Source: VRUE01 sp963762205
GTDB lineage: Bacteria > Actinomycetota > Thermoleophilia > Solirubrobacterales > 70-9
Reading direction: 5' to 3'
DNA: 64,000 nucleotides
Assembly: GCA_963762205.1 (NCBI GenBank)
Contig: CAVXJZ010000006.1
Span: 1-64,000 of the forward strand
Shown here: positions 25,262 to 33,607 of the stretch, in pieces
How positions within the stretch are numbered: the first letter of the stretch is position 1
How the letters are laid out: every line of letters starts with the position of its first letter
Position numbers and translations under genes: made by a program
The notes under the pieces: generated by a model
What the model was told of the DNA's origin: nothing
Database searches by the model: none
What the model saw: only the letters and a program-made list of their open reading frames with translations

Positions 25262-26310
25262 TAGCGCCGTTTCTTCCGCTTCTTCTTGACCACGAAGACC
25301 GTCGACTTGGAGCTCTCGTTGCCGGCGGCGTCGCGCGCGGTCACCGTCAGCCGGTAACGGCCCGGCTTCAGCTTGCGCCCGTTGGGCAGGACGATGCGGT
25401 GGGCGCCGGGCCCGTCGGGGCCCGAGAAGACAGCGCCGACCCGCTTGAAGCGGGCGCAGCGCCGCTTCTTGCGGTTCTTCCGGGTCTGGCGCACGCAGCG
25501 CTTTCCGACCCGCCTGCCCAGGGTCTTCCTCTCCAGCTTGAAGCTGACCGTCGCCGCCTCGGTGAGGAAGTATTTGACCCGCTTGCCGTTGGCGAGGACC
25601 GCGAAGCCCTGCACCCGCGGCTGCACGTCGTCGCAGGCGCCCTGGGTCGAGGCCTGGCGCGGGCACTGGTCCTGGGTCTCGTCGCCGAACCCGTCGCCGT
25701 CGGCGTCGGGCTCGATCGAGGCCGCGACCAGCAGCTCGTTGGTCGAGTCGTTGGAGCCGCGCGCCCCGGAGCCGTCGACCAGCGGCGGCGAGTACACGTA
25801 GCTGAACTTGCTGCCGTTGCTGTTGTAGTCGGCGCCGATCGAGGCGGTCGTGTCGATCGCCAGGTGCTGGCCCTGTTTCACCGGCAACCGGCCGGGGGTC
25901 TCCGTGATCGGCGTTTCGAACGCTTCGCTGGGCTGGATCGTGATCGTCGGCCCTGTCCCCGCGGCGGTCGCCAGGGCGCTGCTGTTGTTGTTGGGGTCCG
26001 GAAGGTTGATGTCGGCGACCCGGAAGGTGATCTGGCCCGGGACGTCGACCGCGTAGGCCCTGACCCGGAACCGCGTGATCACACCGGAGACCGGCGCGCC
26101 GCCCGAATAGGGGTCGCCTTCGGGGTCGCTCGGGTGGATGTAGGAGACGATCGTGCAGGTCCCGTACGGCTCGCAGGTGGTCTCGGTCGGCTCGTTTTTG
26201 AGCCGGCTGCCGAAATCGACCGCGCCCTGGCCGGTGGCGGGCATCAGCAGGAGCAGGCCGAGGGCGGCGCAGAGAGCCGGGGCGGCAAATCGGGTCCTGG
26301 GTTTCGACAT
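25261..26310 (-). CDS. Secreted protein with thrombospondin-type-3-like calcium loop
   Basis: A 349-residue exported protein. Signal peptide (FAAPALCAALGLLLLMPAT), then a beta-rich domain of about 170 residues, then an acidic DADGDGFGDETQDQCPRQAS segment at about residue 220 that fits a Ca2+-binding thrombospondin type 3 repeat, then a cationic Cys-containing stretch and a terminal module RKLKPGRYRLTVTARDAAGN. The same module ends the RCC1-repeat genes nearby and the gene downstream. ATG 26310 is preferred because AAGGAA precedes it; ATG 26331 is also in frame. Function unknown; calcium-dependent surface attachment is possible. Confidence 0.7.
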   Translation of the reverse strand: MSKPRTRFAAPALCAALGLLLLMPATGQGAVDFGSRLKNEPTETTCEPYGTCTIVSYIHPSDPEGDPYSGGAPVSGVITRFRVRAYAVDVPGQITFRVADINLPDPNNNSSALATAAGTGPTITIQPSEAFETPITETPGRLPVKQGQHLAIDTTASIGADYNSNGSKFSYVYSPPLVDGSGARGSNDSTNELLVAASIEPDADGDGFGDETQDQCPRQASTQGACDDVQPRVQGFAVLANGKRVKYFLTEAATVSFKLERKTLGRRVGKRCVRQTRKNRKKRRCARFKRVGAVFSGPDGPGAHRIVLPNGRKLKPGRYRLTVTARDAAGNESSKSTVFVVKKKRKKRR

Positions 26311-26336
26311 CCGGAGTTCCTTTCGAGTCATTTCGG

Positions 26337-28064
26337 CTACCTGGCGATCGTGAAGGTGGGCCCGGTGCGGGGCTTGGAGCGGTTGCCGGCGGCGTCCCGG
26401 GCACGGGCGACGATCCGGTAGCGCCCTCGGCGCAGCTTCTTACGGCGATTGAGCCGGCCCTGGAAGCGGACCCTGTTGCGGCCCTGCTTCCCGTTCAGGC
26501 CGGAGAGCGAGCCGGCGCCGACGAAGCGGGCGCAGCGGCGCTTGCCCCTGTTGGCGGACGTCGGCTTGACGCACTTGCCGCCCACCCGGCGGCCGGGCCT
26601 GGCGCGCTGGAAGGTGAGGGTCGTCCTCGCCGCCTCGGAGAGGCGGAAGGAGATCGTCGTCCCCAGCGGCAGCACGGAGATGCTCGCCAGCCTGTTGCCG
26701 AGCCGCCAGCGCTTCGCCGAGACCCGCAGGGCGGAGATCACCGGCTTCGTCCTGTCGCCGCCGCTGCCGTTCTCGGCGCCGACCTGGATCGTCACCGTCG
26801 CCGGCGCCGAGTCCGTGTTCGAGGTGCTGTCCGTGCCGAGGTAGGTGAAGGTCTCGGTGCCGCGGAAGTCTTTGTTCGGGCGTATAGATGACCTGCTCGT
26901 CGTTGCAGATGCCGCCCAGCGTCCCGTGCGACGGCGGGTTGACTATTTCGAGGTAGCTCTCGTCGACCGGTTCCGGGGTCGGCGGGTCGGCGCCCAATCC
27001 GTAGTCGGGGTCGGTGCAGGACAGGGGGACCGTGACGAACTGGTTGACGTCGATGGCGAAATTGTGGTCGTCGCAGGCCGGGGGGAAGTTCGTCGCCCAG
27101 TCTGTGTTGCCGTCGAAATGTTCGGCGACCTTCTAGCTCGCCGGCAGGCCGGGTTCGACATTCCGTTCAGGTCTTGCGGCTTGCGAGATCTCCCCGCGCA
27201 GAAGACGCCCGAGGGTGTAGATGATCTCGGTCCCGTCGGGCGCCCAGACGCAGTTGATGTTGCCCGTGGAGGAGGTGGCGAAGGGCGTGACCAGGCCGCC
27301 GTTGACGTTGACCAGATGCGCAATATCGGCTGCGGAGCTCATGCGGGCCGCGCGTGTAGCAGAGGGTTTTGCCGTCGGGGGAGAGCGAGGGCTGCCACTC
27401 GTCGACTTCTTCGGTGGCGAGTATCGTCTGCACCCCGCCGCCCGGGGTGACGGGGCTGTCTTGTAGAGGTCCCACTCTGTAATGCCGGGGCGAATCGCTT
27501 CCCGGTTGTAGTAGAGGGTGTTGCCGTCGGGGCTCCAGACGGGCCGTTCCTCTTTCGCGGCTGCCGTGTTCGTGAGCTGGACCGCTTCCGGGCCCGGCGC
27601 GACGCCCTTCGATCCAGAGGTCGCCTTTCGCGCCGTAGGCGATCTCGGTGCCGTCGGGCGACCAAGACGGGCGGTCCTGGCTTTCGGCCGCGGGAACGAA
27701 CTGGGTCTGGCTGCCGTCCCGCAGGTCCAGGATCCAGATGGCGTAGCTGGTGCCGGCGGAACGCTGCCCGGCGGCGTAGGCGATCCGGGTGTGGTCGGGC
27801 GACCAGTTCGGTTGGCGGTGCCGCACTTTTTCCCCGGCCGGCAGCGTCGTCACCTGGACCGCCGTGCCCGGACGGGTAGTCGGCAACGTAGATCCTCGAG
27901 CCTTGGTCTCCCGTATTGGGAGCCGGGACCCCTGTGGACGGCCGCCCGCTGGTGAAGGCGATCTTCCCGTTCGGCCCGGGGATGGAGGTGGCCGAGCTGG
28001 TCGCGGGAATCAACAGCACGACGGACGCGATGAGAGCAAGGAGGAGGACGAGACATCGCGACAT
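26337..28064 (-). pseudogene. WD40/PD40-type beta-propeller secreted protein, multiply frameshifted
   Basis: The minus strand reads as one protein only if at least four frameshifts are repaired. It begins with a signal peptide (CLVLLLALIASVVLLIPATS), then GPNGKIAFTSGRPS, then TolB/PD40-like blades with the motif PSWSPDGTEIAYGAKGDLWI and VWAPDGTEIIYTLG. A second region (DGNTDWATNFPPACDDHNFA...VDESYLEIVNPPSHGTLGG) precedes the cationic C-terminal module (GRNRVRFQGRLNRRKKLRRG). Frame changes fall near 27866, 27600, 27345 and 26880-27170. The gene follows the TSP3-like gene on the same strand at a 27-bp gap. Likely a decayed gene or one hit by sequence errors. Confidence 0.55.
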
Positions 28065-28193
28065 CAAGGGAGCCAAGCTACAGCAGTTTGGTAGACCGGT
28101 CAAAACTTCTAGAGCTTTTGTTGGCCGCCCTCGCCTGCGCCCGGCTGCGAGGCGAGAACGGCGGCGGCCGGACCGGCCAGCGGGTTGGGTCAG

Positions 28194-28267
28194 CGGGGCA
28201 GCCAGGACTCGAACCTGGAATCGCCGGTTTTGGAGACCGGTGCCTTAGCCAGTTGGGCCACTGCCCC
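28194..28267 (-). tRNA. tRNA-Trp(CCA)
   Basis: Complete 74-nt cloverleaf on the minus strand. Acceptor GGGGCAG pairs with CTGCCCC, anticodon stem CCGGT/ACCGG with loop CTCCAAA (anticodon CCA), T-arm CCAGG-TTCGAGT-CCTGG, discriminator G. CCA tail is not encoded. Confidence 0.95.
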
Positions 28268-28310
28268 GAAGCGGGCCATGCTAGATGATCGATTCACCGC
28301 TTTGGCCGGA

Positions 28311-28394
28311 TGCGGGCGGAGGGATTTGAACCCCCACGGGCCGAAGCCCACCAGGACCTAAACCTGGCGCGTATGCCAATTCCGCCACGCCCGC
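28311..28394 (-). tRNA. tRNA-Leu(TAG)
   Basis: Class II tRNA of 84 nt on the minus strand. Acceptor GCGGGCG pairs with CGCCCGC, anticodon stem CCAGG/CCTGG with loop TTTAGGT (anticodon TAG), long variable arm TGGGCTTCGGCCCGT, T-arm GGGGG-TTCAAAT-CCCTC, discriminator A. Confidence 0.95.
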
Positions 28395-28474
28395 GTGAGC
28401 ACCCGGGAACGGGGCTCAACCCCCGAGGCCGGGCTTAACGCGCGGAAAATGCCGCGTCGTCGCTCCTAGATTCT

Positions 28475-29017
28475 ATGATCGTCGGCGTGAGCGTGGGAGA
28501 GGTGAGGCCGGGCTACGAGCTCTGGCGCCCAAACCGGGAGAAAGCGGAGTCGGTCACGACCAAAGTCGTGTTGGTCCTGCTGCTCGCGGCAACCTCGATC
28601 ATCGCGGTGATCATCGCGGTCTCCGGCTTCTCGCTGATTTCCGGCGGCACCGGCATGGCGATCGTCACCCTGGGCTACGGACTTCTCTACGGGTTCTTCG
28701 CCTTCCTCGTCGCCCGCTGGAATCGCGGCATCCTGCCCGTGGCGGCCGCGCTCTCGATGATCCTCGCGATCTTCTGCGCGGTCGGCGCCAACAGCTGGTT
28801 CGCCCGCGACAAGGCCGGCTTCGAAGACGGCCTGCTGCCGGTCACGCTGATCGGGCTCTTCGTCGTCGTCCTCGCCCTCCTGCAGATCATCGTCATTGCC
28901 GCCGCGCTCCACGCCTTCAACCAGGAATGGCACGTCGAGGAGGAGCGGCCGATCGGCGCCGGCGAAGACTACGGCGCCGGCGCCCCGCCCGAGAACGGCG
29001 CACCCCAGCCCGCCTGA
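28475..29017 (+). CDS. Integral membrane protein of unknown function
   Basis: A 180-residue protein with four membrane segments: VVLVLLLAATSIIAVIIAVS, ALVTLGYGLLYGFFAFLV-like at 60-80, LPVAAALSMILAIFCAVGA and LLPVTLIGLFVVVLALLQII. The C-terminal tail is acidic and Gly/Pro-rich (EERPIGAGEDYGAGAPPENG). The family is not recognised. It lies between two tRNA genes and is followed by a short tandem repeat. Start ATG 28475 is followed 18 nt later by an in-frame GTG. Confidence 0.6.
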   Translation: MIVGVSVGEVRPGYELWRPNREKAESVTTKVVLVLLLAATSIIAVIIAVSGFSLISGGTGMAIVTLGYGLLYGFFAFLVARWNRGILPVAAALSMILAIFCAVGANSWFARDKAGFEDGLLPVTLIGLFVVVLALLQIIVIAAALHAFNQEWHVEEERPIGAGEDYGAGAPPENGAPQPA

Positions 29018-29030
29018 CCGCTGGCCGCGC

Positions 29031-29107
29031 CGTAGTCGCGTCGGTCTCCCCCGGTCCGCCCCGTAGTCGCGTTGGTCCCCCCCGTCCGCGCCGTAGTCGC
29101 GTTGGTC
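29031..29107 (+). repeat. Three-copy 30-bp tandem repeat
   Basis: CGTAGTCGCGTYGGT recurs three times at a spacing of about 30 bp (from 29031, 29062 and 29092), with C/G-rich spacers differing slightly. It fills the gap between the membrane-protein stop and tRNA-Leu(CAA). No gene overlaps it. It is not a CRISPR because unit and spacer are part of one repeat period. Confidence 0.6.
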
Positions 29108-29139
29108 GCAATATGACCGACCGACGCGACTCGCTTCGA

Positions 29140-29223
29140 TGCCGGAGGTGGGACTCGAACCCACAAGCCCGTAAGGGCAATCGATTTTGAGCCGATCGCG
29201 TATGCCAGTTCCGCCACTCCGGC
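29140..29223 (-). tRNA. tRNA-Leu(CAA)
   Basis: Class II tRNA of 84 nt on the minus strand. Acceptor GCCGGAG pairs with CTCCGGC, anticodon stem ATCGG/TCGAT with loop CTCAAAA (anticodon CAA), variable arm TGCCCTTACGGGCT, T-arm GTGGG-TTCGAGT-CCCAC, discriminator A. Confidence 0.95.
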
Positions 29224-29278
29224 GCGGCGCCAACGATAGAGCGCGCGACGGGCGCTCGGCACTAGACTGGCCGGCGGG

Positions 29279-30127
29279 ATGAGGGTCCACCACCTCAACT
29301 GCGGGTCGCTCTGCCCCCACGGGCGGCGCCTGATCAACGGCGACGGCGGGCTGCTCGAGCGGAGCCTCTCGATCTGCCATTGCCTCGCGATCGAGTCCGA
29401 CGGCGGACTGATCCTCGTCGAGACCGGATTCGGCCTCGAGGACGCGCGCAACCCGGCCCGCCTCGGCACGGCCTTCCGGGCGATGATGGCGCCCCGCCCC
29501 AAGGCCGAGACGACGGCGCTGAGGCAGCTCGAGGCGCTCGGCTTCTCGGCCTCTGACGTCCGCCACATCGCCGTCACCCACCTCGACCTCGACCACGCGG
29601 GCGGCCTGCCGGACTTTCCCGAGGCCGAGGTCCACGTGCTGGCGCCGGAGCTCGACGCCGGGCTCCACCCGAAGCTCGACGAGCGCATGCGCTACATCGG
29701 CGGCGCCAACTGGGACCACGGCCCCCGCTGGGTCTCCCACCCTGCCGAGGGCGGCGACGACTGGCTCGGCTTCGAGAGCGTGCGCATCCTGCCCGGCCTC
29801 GACGCCGAGGTCCTGCTCGTCCCCCTGCTCGGCCACTCGCGCGGCCACACCGGGGTGGCGCTGAAGACGCCGGACGGCTGGCTGCTGCACTGCGGCGACG
29901 CCTACTTCCACCACTGCCAGGTCGAGACTCCCCCGTCGTGCCCGCCGGTGCTGCGCGTCTTCCAGAACGTGATGGCGAGCGACAACGGCGCCCGCCGGTC
30001 GAACCTCGAGCGCCTCCGCGAGCTGGCGTCGAGGCACGGCGACGAGGTGACGCTGATCTGCGCCCACGACCCGCACGACCTGGAGCGAGAGCAGGCGAAG
30101 GCGAGCGCCGTAGCCGCCTCCTCCTAG
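29279..30127 (+). CDS. MBL-fold metallo-hydrolase
   Basis: A 282-residue metallo-beta-lactamase-fold enzyme. The metal site is THLDLDHAGG (HxHxDH-like), with further ligands at GHSRGHTGVALK and LHCGDAYFHH. NCGSLCPHG at the N-terminus is unusual. The shape resembles lactonases and glyoxalase II relatives, so a lactone or thioester substrate is plausible. Its TAG is directly followed by the ATG of acetoacetyl-CoA synthetase, so it is probably co-transcribed and could handle a thioester or ketone-body derivative. Start ATG 29279. Confidence 0.85.
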   Translation: MRVHHLNCGSLCPHGRRLINGDGGLLERSLSICHCLAIESDGGLILVETGFGLEDARNPARLGTAFRAMMAPRPKAETTALRQLEALGFSASDVRHIAVTHLDLDHAGGLPDFPEAEVHVLAPELDAGLHPKLDERMRYIGGANWDHGPRWVSHPAEGGDDWLGFESVRILPGLDAEVLLVPLLGHSRGHTGVALKTPDGWLLHCGDAYFHHCQVETPPSCPPVLRVFQNVMASDNGARRSNLERLRELASRHGDEVTLICAHDPHDLEREQAKASAVAASS

Positions 30128-32113
30128 ATGGCCGCCGGGGCGCCGGAAAAGCTCTGGCAGCCCTCCGCCGAGCTGGTCGAGGGATCGCGCCTCGCCGAGT
30201 ACATGGGCTGGCTCGAGCGCGAGCGCGGCCGCCGCTTCGACTCCTACGAGGAGCTGTGGCGCTGGTCGGTCGACGACCTCGAGGGCTTCTGGGCCTCGAT
30301 CTGGGACCACTTCGGGGTGCGCGCCGACGGTGAGCCCGACCCCGTCCTCGCCCGCCATGAGATGCCCGGGGCGGAGTGGTTCCCGGGTACCCGCCTCAAC
30401 TACGCGGAGCACGTCTTCGCCGGCAGGGACGACGACGAGCCGGCGATCCTGCACGCCTCCGAGCTACGCGACCTCGACGAGCTGAGCTGGGGAGAGCTGC
30501 GCTCCCAGGTCGCCGCGGTCGCGGGCGGCCTGCGCGAGCTCGGCGTCGGCCCCGGCGACCGGGTCGTCGCCTACATGCCGAACATCCCCGAGGCGATCGT
30601 CGCCTTCCTCGCCACCGCCGCCCTCGGCGCGGTCTGGTCGAGCTGCTCACCCGACTTCGGCCCCGCCAGCGTCGTCGACCGCTTCGCCCAGATCGAGCCC
30701 AAGGTCCTCTTCGCGATCGACGGCTACTCCTACGGCGGCAGGCGCTTCGACCGGCGCGAGGTGCTGGCCGAGCTGCAGGGGGAGATGCCGAGCCTCGAGC
30801 GCACGGTCGTCCTCCCCTACCTCGACCCCGAGCCCGACCTCTCCGGCCTGCGCGACGCGACGACCTGGAGCGAGCTGCTCGACGCCGGCGCGGGCGCCGA
30901 CCTCGCCTTCGAGCGCGTCCCCTTCGACCACCCGCTCTGGGTCCTCTACTCGTCGGGCACCACGGGCCTGCCGAAGGCGATCGTCCAGGGGCAGGGCGGC
31001 ATCCTGCTCGAGCATTTGAAGAAGCTCAACCTGCACGTCGACGCGCATCCCGGAGACCGCCTCTTCTGGTTCACGACGACCGGCTGGATGATGTGGAACT
31101 TCCTCGTCTCCGGGCTGCTCACCCGCGCCGCGATCGTCCTCTACGACGGCAGCCCCGGCCATCCCGACATGGGCGTGCTCTGGGACCTGGCCGCACGGGC
31201 CGGCGTCACCATGTTCGGGACCAGCGCCTCCTACATCGCCGCCTGCATGAAGGCCGGCCTGGAGCCTGGCGCCGGGCGCGACCTGAGCCGCCTGAGGGCG
31301 GTCGGCTCGACCGGCAGCCCGCTCGCGCCGGAGGGCTTCGACTGGGTCTACGAGCATCTCGGCGACGACACCTGGCTGTTCTCGACCAGCGGCGGCACCG
31401 ACCTCTGCACCGCCTTCGTCGGCGGCGTCGTGCTGCTGCCCGTCTACCGCGGCGAGCTGCAGGGGCGGGCGCTGGGCGCCGCGGTCGAGGCCTGGGACGA
31501 GGACGGCAAGGCGCTGGTCGGCGAGGTCGGCGAGCTTGTGGTCACCGAGCCGATGCCCTCGATGCCGGTCCGCTTCTGGGGCGACGAGGACGGCAGCCGC
31601 TACCGGGCGAGCTACTTCGAGCACTACCCCGGGGTCTGGCGCCACGGCGACTGGATCGAGATCACCGAGCGCGGCACGGCGATCATCTACGGGCGCTCGG
31701 ACTCGACCATCAACCGCTCCGGCGTCCGCATGGGAACGAGCGAGATCTACCGCGCGGTGCTCGGCGTCGAGGAGATCCTCGACGCGCTCGTCGTCGACGT
31801 CCCGCGGCCGGGGACGGAGGGCTGGATGCCGCTGTTCGTCGTCCTCCGCGAGGGCGCCGAGCTCGACGACGAGCTGCGCGGGGAGCTCGTGCGGCGGGTG
31901 CGCGAGCAGTGCTCCCCCCGCCATGTCCCGGACGAGGTCTTCCAGATCGCCGAGGTGCCCCGCACCCTGAGCGGCAAGGCGCTCGAGGTGCCGGTCAAGC
32001 GAATCCTGATGGGCACCCCGGCCGAGAGGGCGGCCAGCCGCGACTCGCTCGCCAATCCTGCGGCGCTCGACTACTTCGTCGAGATGGCTGCGGGGCTGAG
32101 CGCCGAGGCCTGA
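30128..32113 (+). CDS. aacS: Acetoacetyl-CoA synthetase (acetoacetate-CoA ligase)
   Basis: A 661-residue ANL-superfamily ligase that makes acetoacetyl-CoA from acetoacetate, ATP and CoA. Length and landmarks fit AacS: the N-terminal WFPGTRLNYAEHVF, AMP-binding YSSGTTGLPKAIVQ, the FTTTGWMMWNFLVSGLL block typical of this family, STSGGTDLCTAFVGG, GRSDSTINRSGVRMGTSEIY and the C-terminal PRTLSGKALEVPVKRIL with its acylatable Lys. Start ATG 30128 touches the MBL gene's stop. Together with the nearby HMG-CoA lyase (which yields acetoacetate) it supports ketone-body or leucine turnover; this link is inference. Confidence 0.95.
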   Translation: MAAGAPEKLWQPSAELVEGSRLAEYMGWLERERGRRFDSYEELWRWSVDDLEGFWASIWDHFGVRADGEPDPVLARHEMPGAEWFPGTRLNYAEHVFAGRDDDEPAILHASELRDLDELSWGELRSQVAAVAGGLRELGVGPGDRVVAYMPNIPEAIVAFLATAALGAVWSSCSPDFGPASVVDRFAQIEPKVLFAIDGYSYGGRRFDRREVLAELQGEMPSLERTVVLPYLDPEPDLSGLRDATTWSELLDAGAGADLAFERVPFDHPLWVLYSSGTTGLPKAIVQGQGGILLEHLKKLNLHVDAHPGDRLFWFTTTGWMMWNFLVSGLLTRAAIVLYDGSPGHPDMGVLWDLAARAGVTMFGTSASYIAACMKAGLEPGAGRDLSRLRAVGSTGSPLAPEGFDWVYEHLGDDTWLFSTSGGTDLCTAFVGGVVLLPVYRGELQGRALGAAVEAWDEDGKALVGEVGELVVTEPMPSMPVRFWGDEDGSRYRASYFEHYPGVWRHGDWIEITERGTAIIYGRSDSTINRSGVRMGTSEIYRAVLGVEEILDALVVDVPRPGTEGWMPLFVVLREGAELDDELRGELVRRVREQCSPRHVPDEVFQIAEVPRTLSGKALEVPVKRILMGTPAERAASRDSLANPAALDYFVEMAAGLSAEA

Positions 32114-32117
32114 GCCG

Positions 32118-32855
32118 CTAGGGAGTCCGGCGCCTCAGGGTGACGGCGCCGAGGGCGAGCGCCGCCAGCGTCGCCCCCACCGTGACGGCGACGTCGACCG
32201 CGCCCGCGGAGCCGAGCGAGCCGTCGACGGTCACCCGCTGCAGGGCGTCGAAGGCGTACGTCAGCGGCAGCGCGTAGGAGATCCAGTCGAGCAGCGGCGC
32301 CATCTCGTCGCGCGGCACGAAGAGCCCGCAGAGGAGCAGCTGCGGGAAGACGAAGGCGGGCATGAACTGGACCGCCTGGAACTCGGTCTGGGCGAAGGCG
32401 CTGACCAGCAGGCCGAGCGCCATCCCGAGCAGCGCGTTGGCGATCGCAAGCAGGCCGACCAGGACGGGCGAGCCAGCGGTGTGGAGGTCGAGCGGGCCGA
32501 AGGCGATCGCCGCCGTGATCGCCGCCTGCACGGCGGCGACGGCGGCGAAGGCGAGCCCGTAGCCGAGCAGCAGGTCGAGCTTCGCCAGCGGCATCGTCAT
32601 CAACCTCTCCAGGGTCCCGGTGGTGCGCTCGCGCAGCATCGTGATCGAGGTGACCAGGAACATCGTGATGAAGGGGAAGAGGCCGACCAGCGGCCCGCCG
32701 ATCTGCTGGAAGGAGCCCGGGTTCGAGTCGAAGGCGTACTTGAGGATCGTCAGCAGCAGCGGCGGAACGACCAGGAGCAGGGCGATCGTGCGCGGGTCGC
32801 GGCGCAGCTGGCGCAGGACGCGGACCGCCACCGCGGAGGTGATCCGCGGGCTCAC
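32118..32855 (-). CDS. ABC-2 type transporter permease
   Basis: A 245-residue inner-membrane permease with about six spans: LFPFITMFLVTSITML, LLLGYGLAFAAVAAVQAAIT, VLVGLLAIANALLGMALGLL, FMPAFVFPQLLLCGLFV and a last span near the C-terminus. FVPRDEMAPLLDWISYALPL and TGTLERLMTMPLAKLDLLLG are typical of the ABC-2/YhgE drug and polysaccharide exporters. It overlaps the ATP-binding gene by 4 nt, so the two form one operon. It converges on the AacS gene with only 4 bp between stops. Confidence 0.9.
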   Translation of the reverse strand: MSPRITSAVAVRVLRQLRRDPRTIALLLVVPPLLLTILKYAFDSNPGSFQQIGGPLVGLFPFITMFLVTSITMLRERTTGTLERLMTMPLAKLDLLLGYGLAFAAVAAVQAAITAAIAFGPLDLHTAGSPVLVGLLAIANALLGMALGLLVSAFAQTEFQAVQFMPAFVFPQLLLCGLFVPRDEMAPLLDWISYALPLTYAFDALQRVTVDGSLGSAGAVDVAVTVGATLAALALGAVTLRRRTP

Positions 32856-33586
32856 GGGCCGCTCCCCTCGCCGCCGCCGGCTTCGATCAGGGCGAGGAAG
32901 GCATCGTCCATCGAGTGCTTGCCGGTGCGCGCCCGCAGGCCGTCCGGGGTCTCGGTGGCGAGCAGGGCGCCGTCGCGCATCAGCAGCAGCTCGTCGCAGC
33001 GCTCGGCCTCGTCCATCACGTGGCTGGAGACGAGCAGCGTCGTGCCGCGCGCGGCGAGCGCCGAGAAGGTCCCCCAGAGCTCCCGCCGCAGCACCGGGTC
33101 GAGTCCGACGGTCGGCTCGTCGAGCACCAGCAGCTCGGGCTCGCCGAGCAGCGCGCTCGCCAGCGAGACCCGCGAGCGCTGGCCCCCGGAGAGGTTGCGC
33201 GCCTCGCGCTCGACGCTCTCCTCCAGGGAGACCGTGGCGATCACCTCGTCGACCCGCTCGCCCGGCAGGCCGAGCACACGGGCGAAGAACTCGAGGTTCT
33301 CGCGGACGCTGAGGTCGCCGTAGACCGAGGGCGCCTGGGTGACGTAGCCGACCCGGCGGCGCAGGTTCGGCGAGCCCGCCGCCTCCCCCAGCACCTCGGC
33401 CCGCCCCGCCTCGACGATCTGCACGCCGACGATCGCCCGCATCAGGGTCGACTTGCCGCAGCCGCTCGGCCCGAGCAGCCCCGTGATCCGCCCCGCCGGA
33501 ACCTCGAAGGAGATGCCCGGGAGCACCTCCCTGCCGCCGCGGCTCACCCTGAGCTCCTCTACCGCTATCGCCGGGCGGCTCTCCAT
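32852..33586 (-). CDS. ABC transporter ATP-binding protein
   Basis: A 244-residue ATPase pairing with the ABC-2 permease downstream. Walker A is GLLGPSGCGKST, Q-loop YVTQAPSVYGDLSVRENLEF, signature LSGGQRSRVSLASALL, Walker B LLVLDEPTVGLDP, H-loop LLVSSHVMDEAERCD. This set matches DrrA/NatA-type exporters of antibiotics, lipids or sodium ions; the cargo cannot be told. Start ATG 33586, 21 bp from the carboxylase beta gene on the same strand. Confidence 0.95.
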   Translation of the reverse strand: MESRPAIAVEELRVSRGGREVLPGISFEVPAGRITGLLGPSGCGKSTLMRAIVGVQIVEAGRAEVLGEAAGSPNLRRRVGYVTQAPSVYGDLSVRENLEFFARVLGLPGERVDEVIATVSLEESVEREARNLSGGQRSRVSLASALLGEPELLVLDEPTVGLDPVLRRELWGTFSALAARGTTLLVSSHVMDEAERCDELLLMRDGALLATETPDGLRARTGKHSMDDAFLALIEAGGGEGSGP

Positions 33587-33607
33587 CGCGACCAGCCTAT
33601 TTCGCGC

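Noticed and set aside
32118..33586. ABC-2 pair as an antibiotic-resistance exporter
   Set aside because: The motifs fit many cargo types; there is no adjacent biosynthetic gene set or specific signature.
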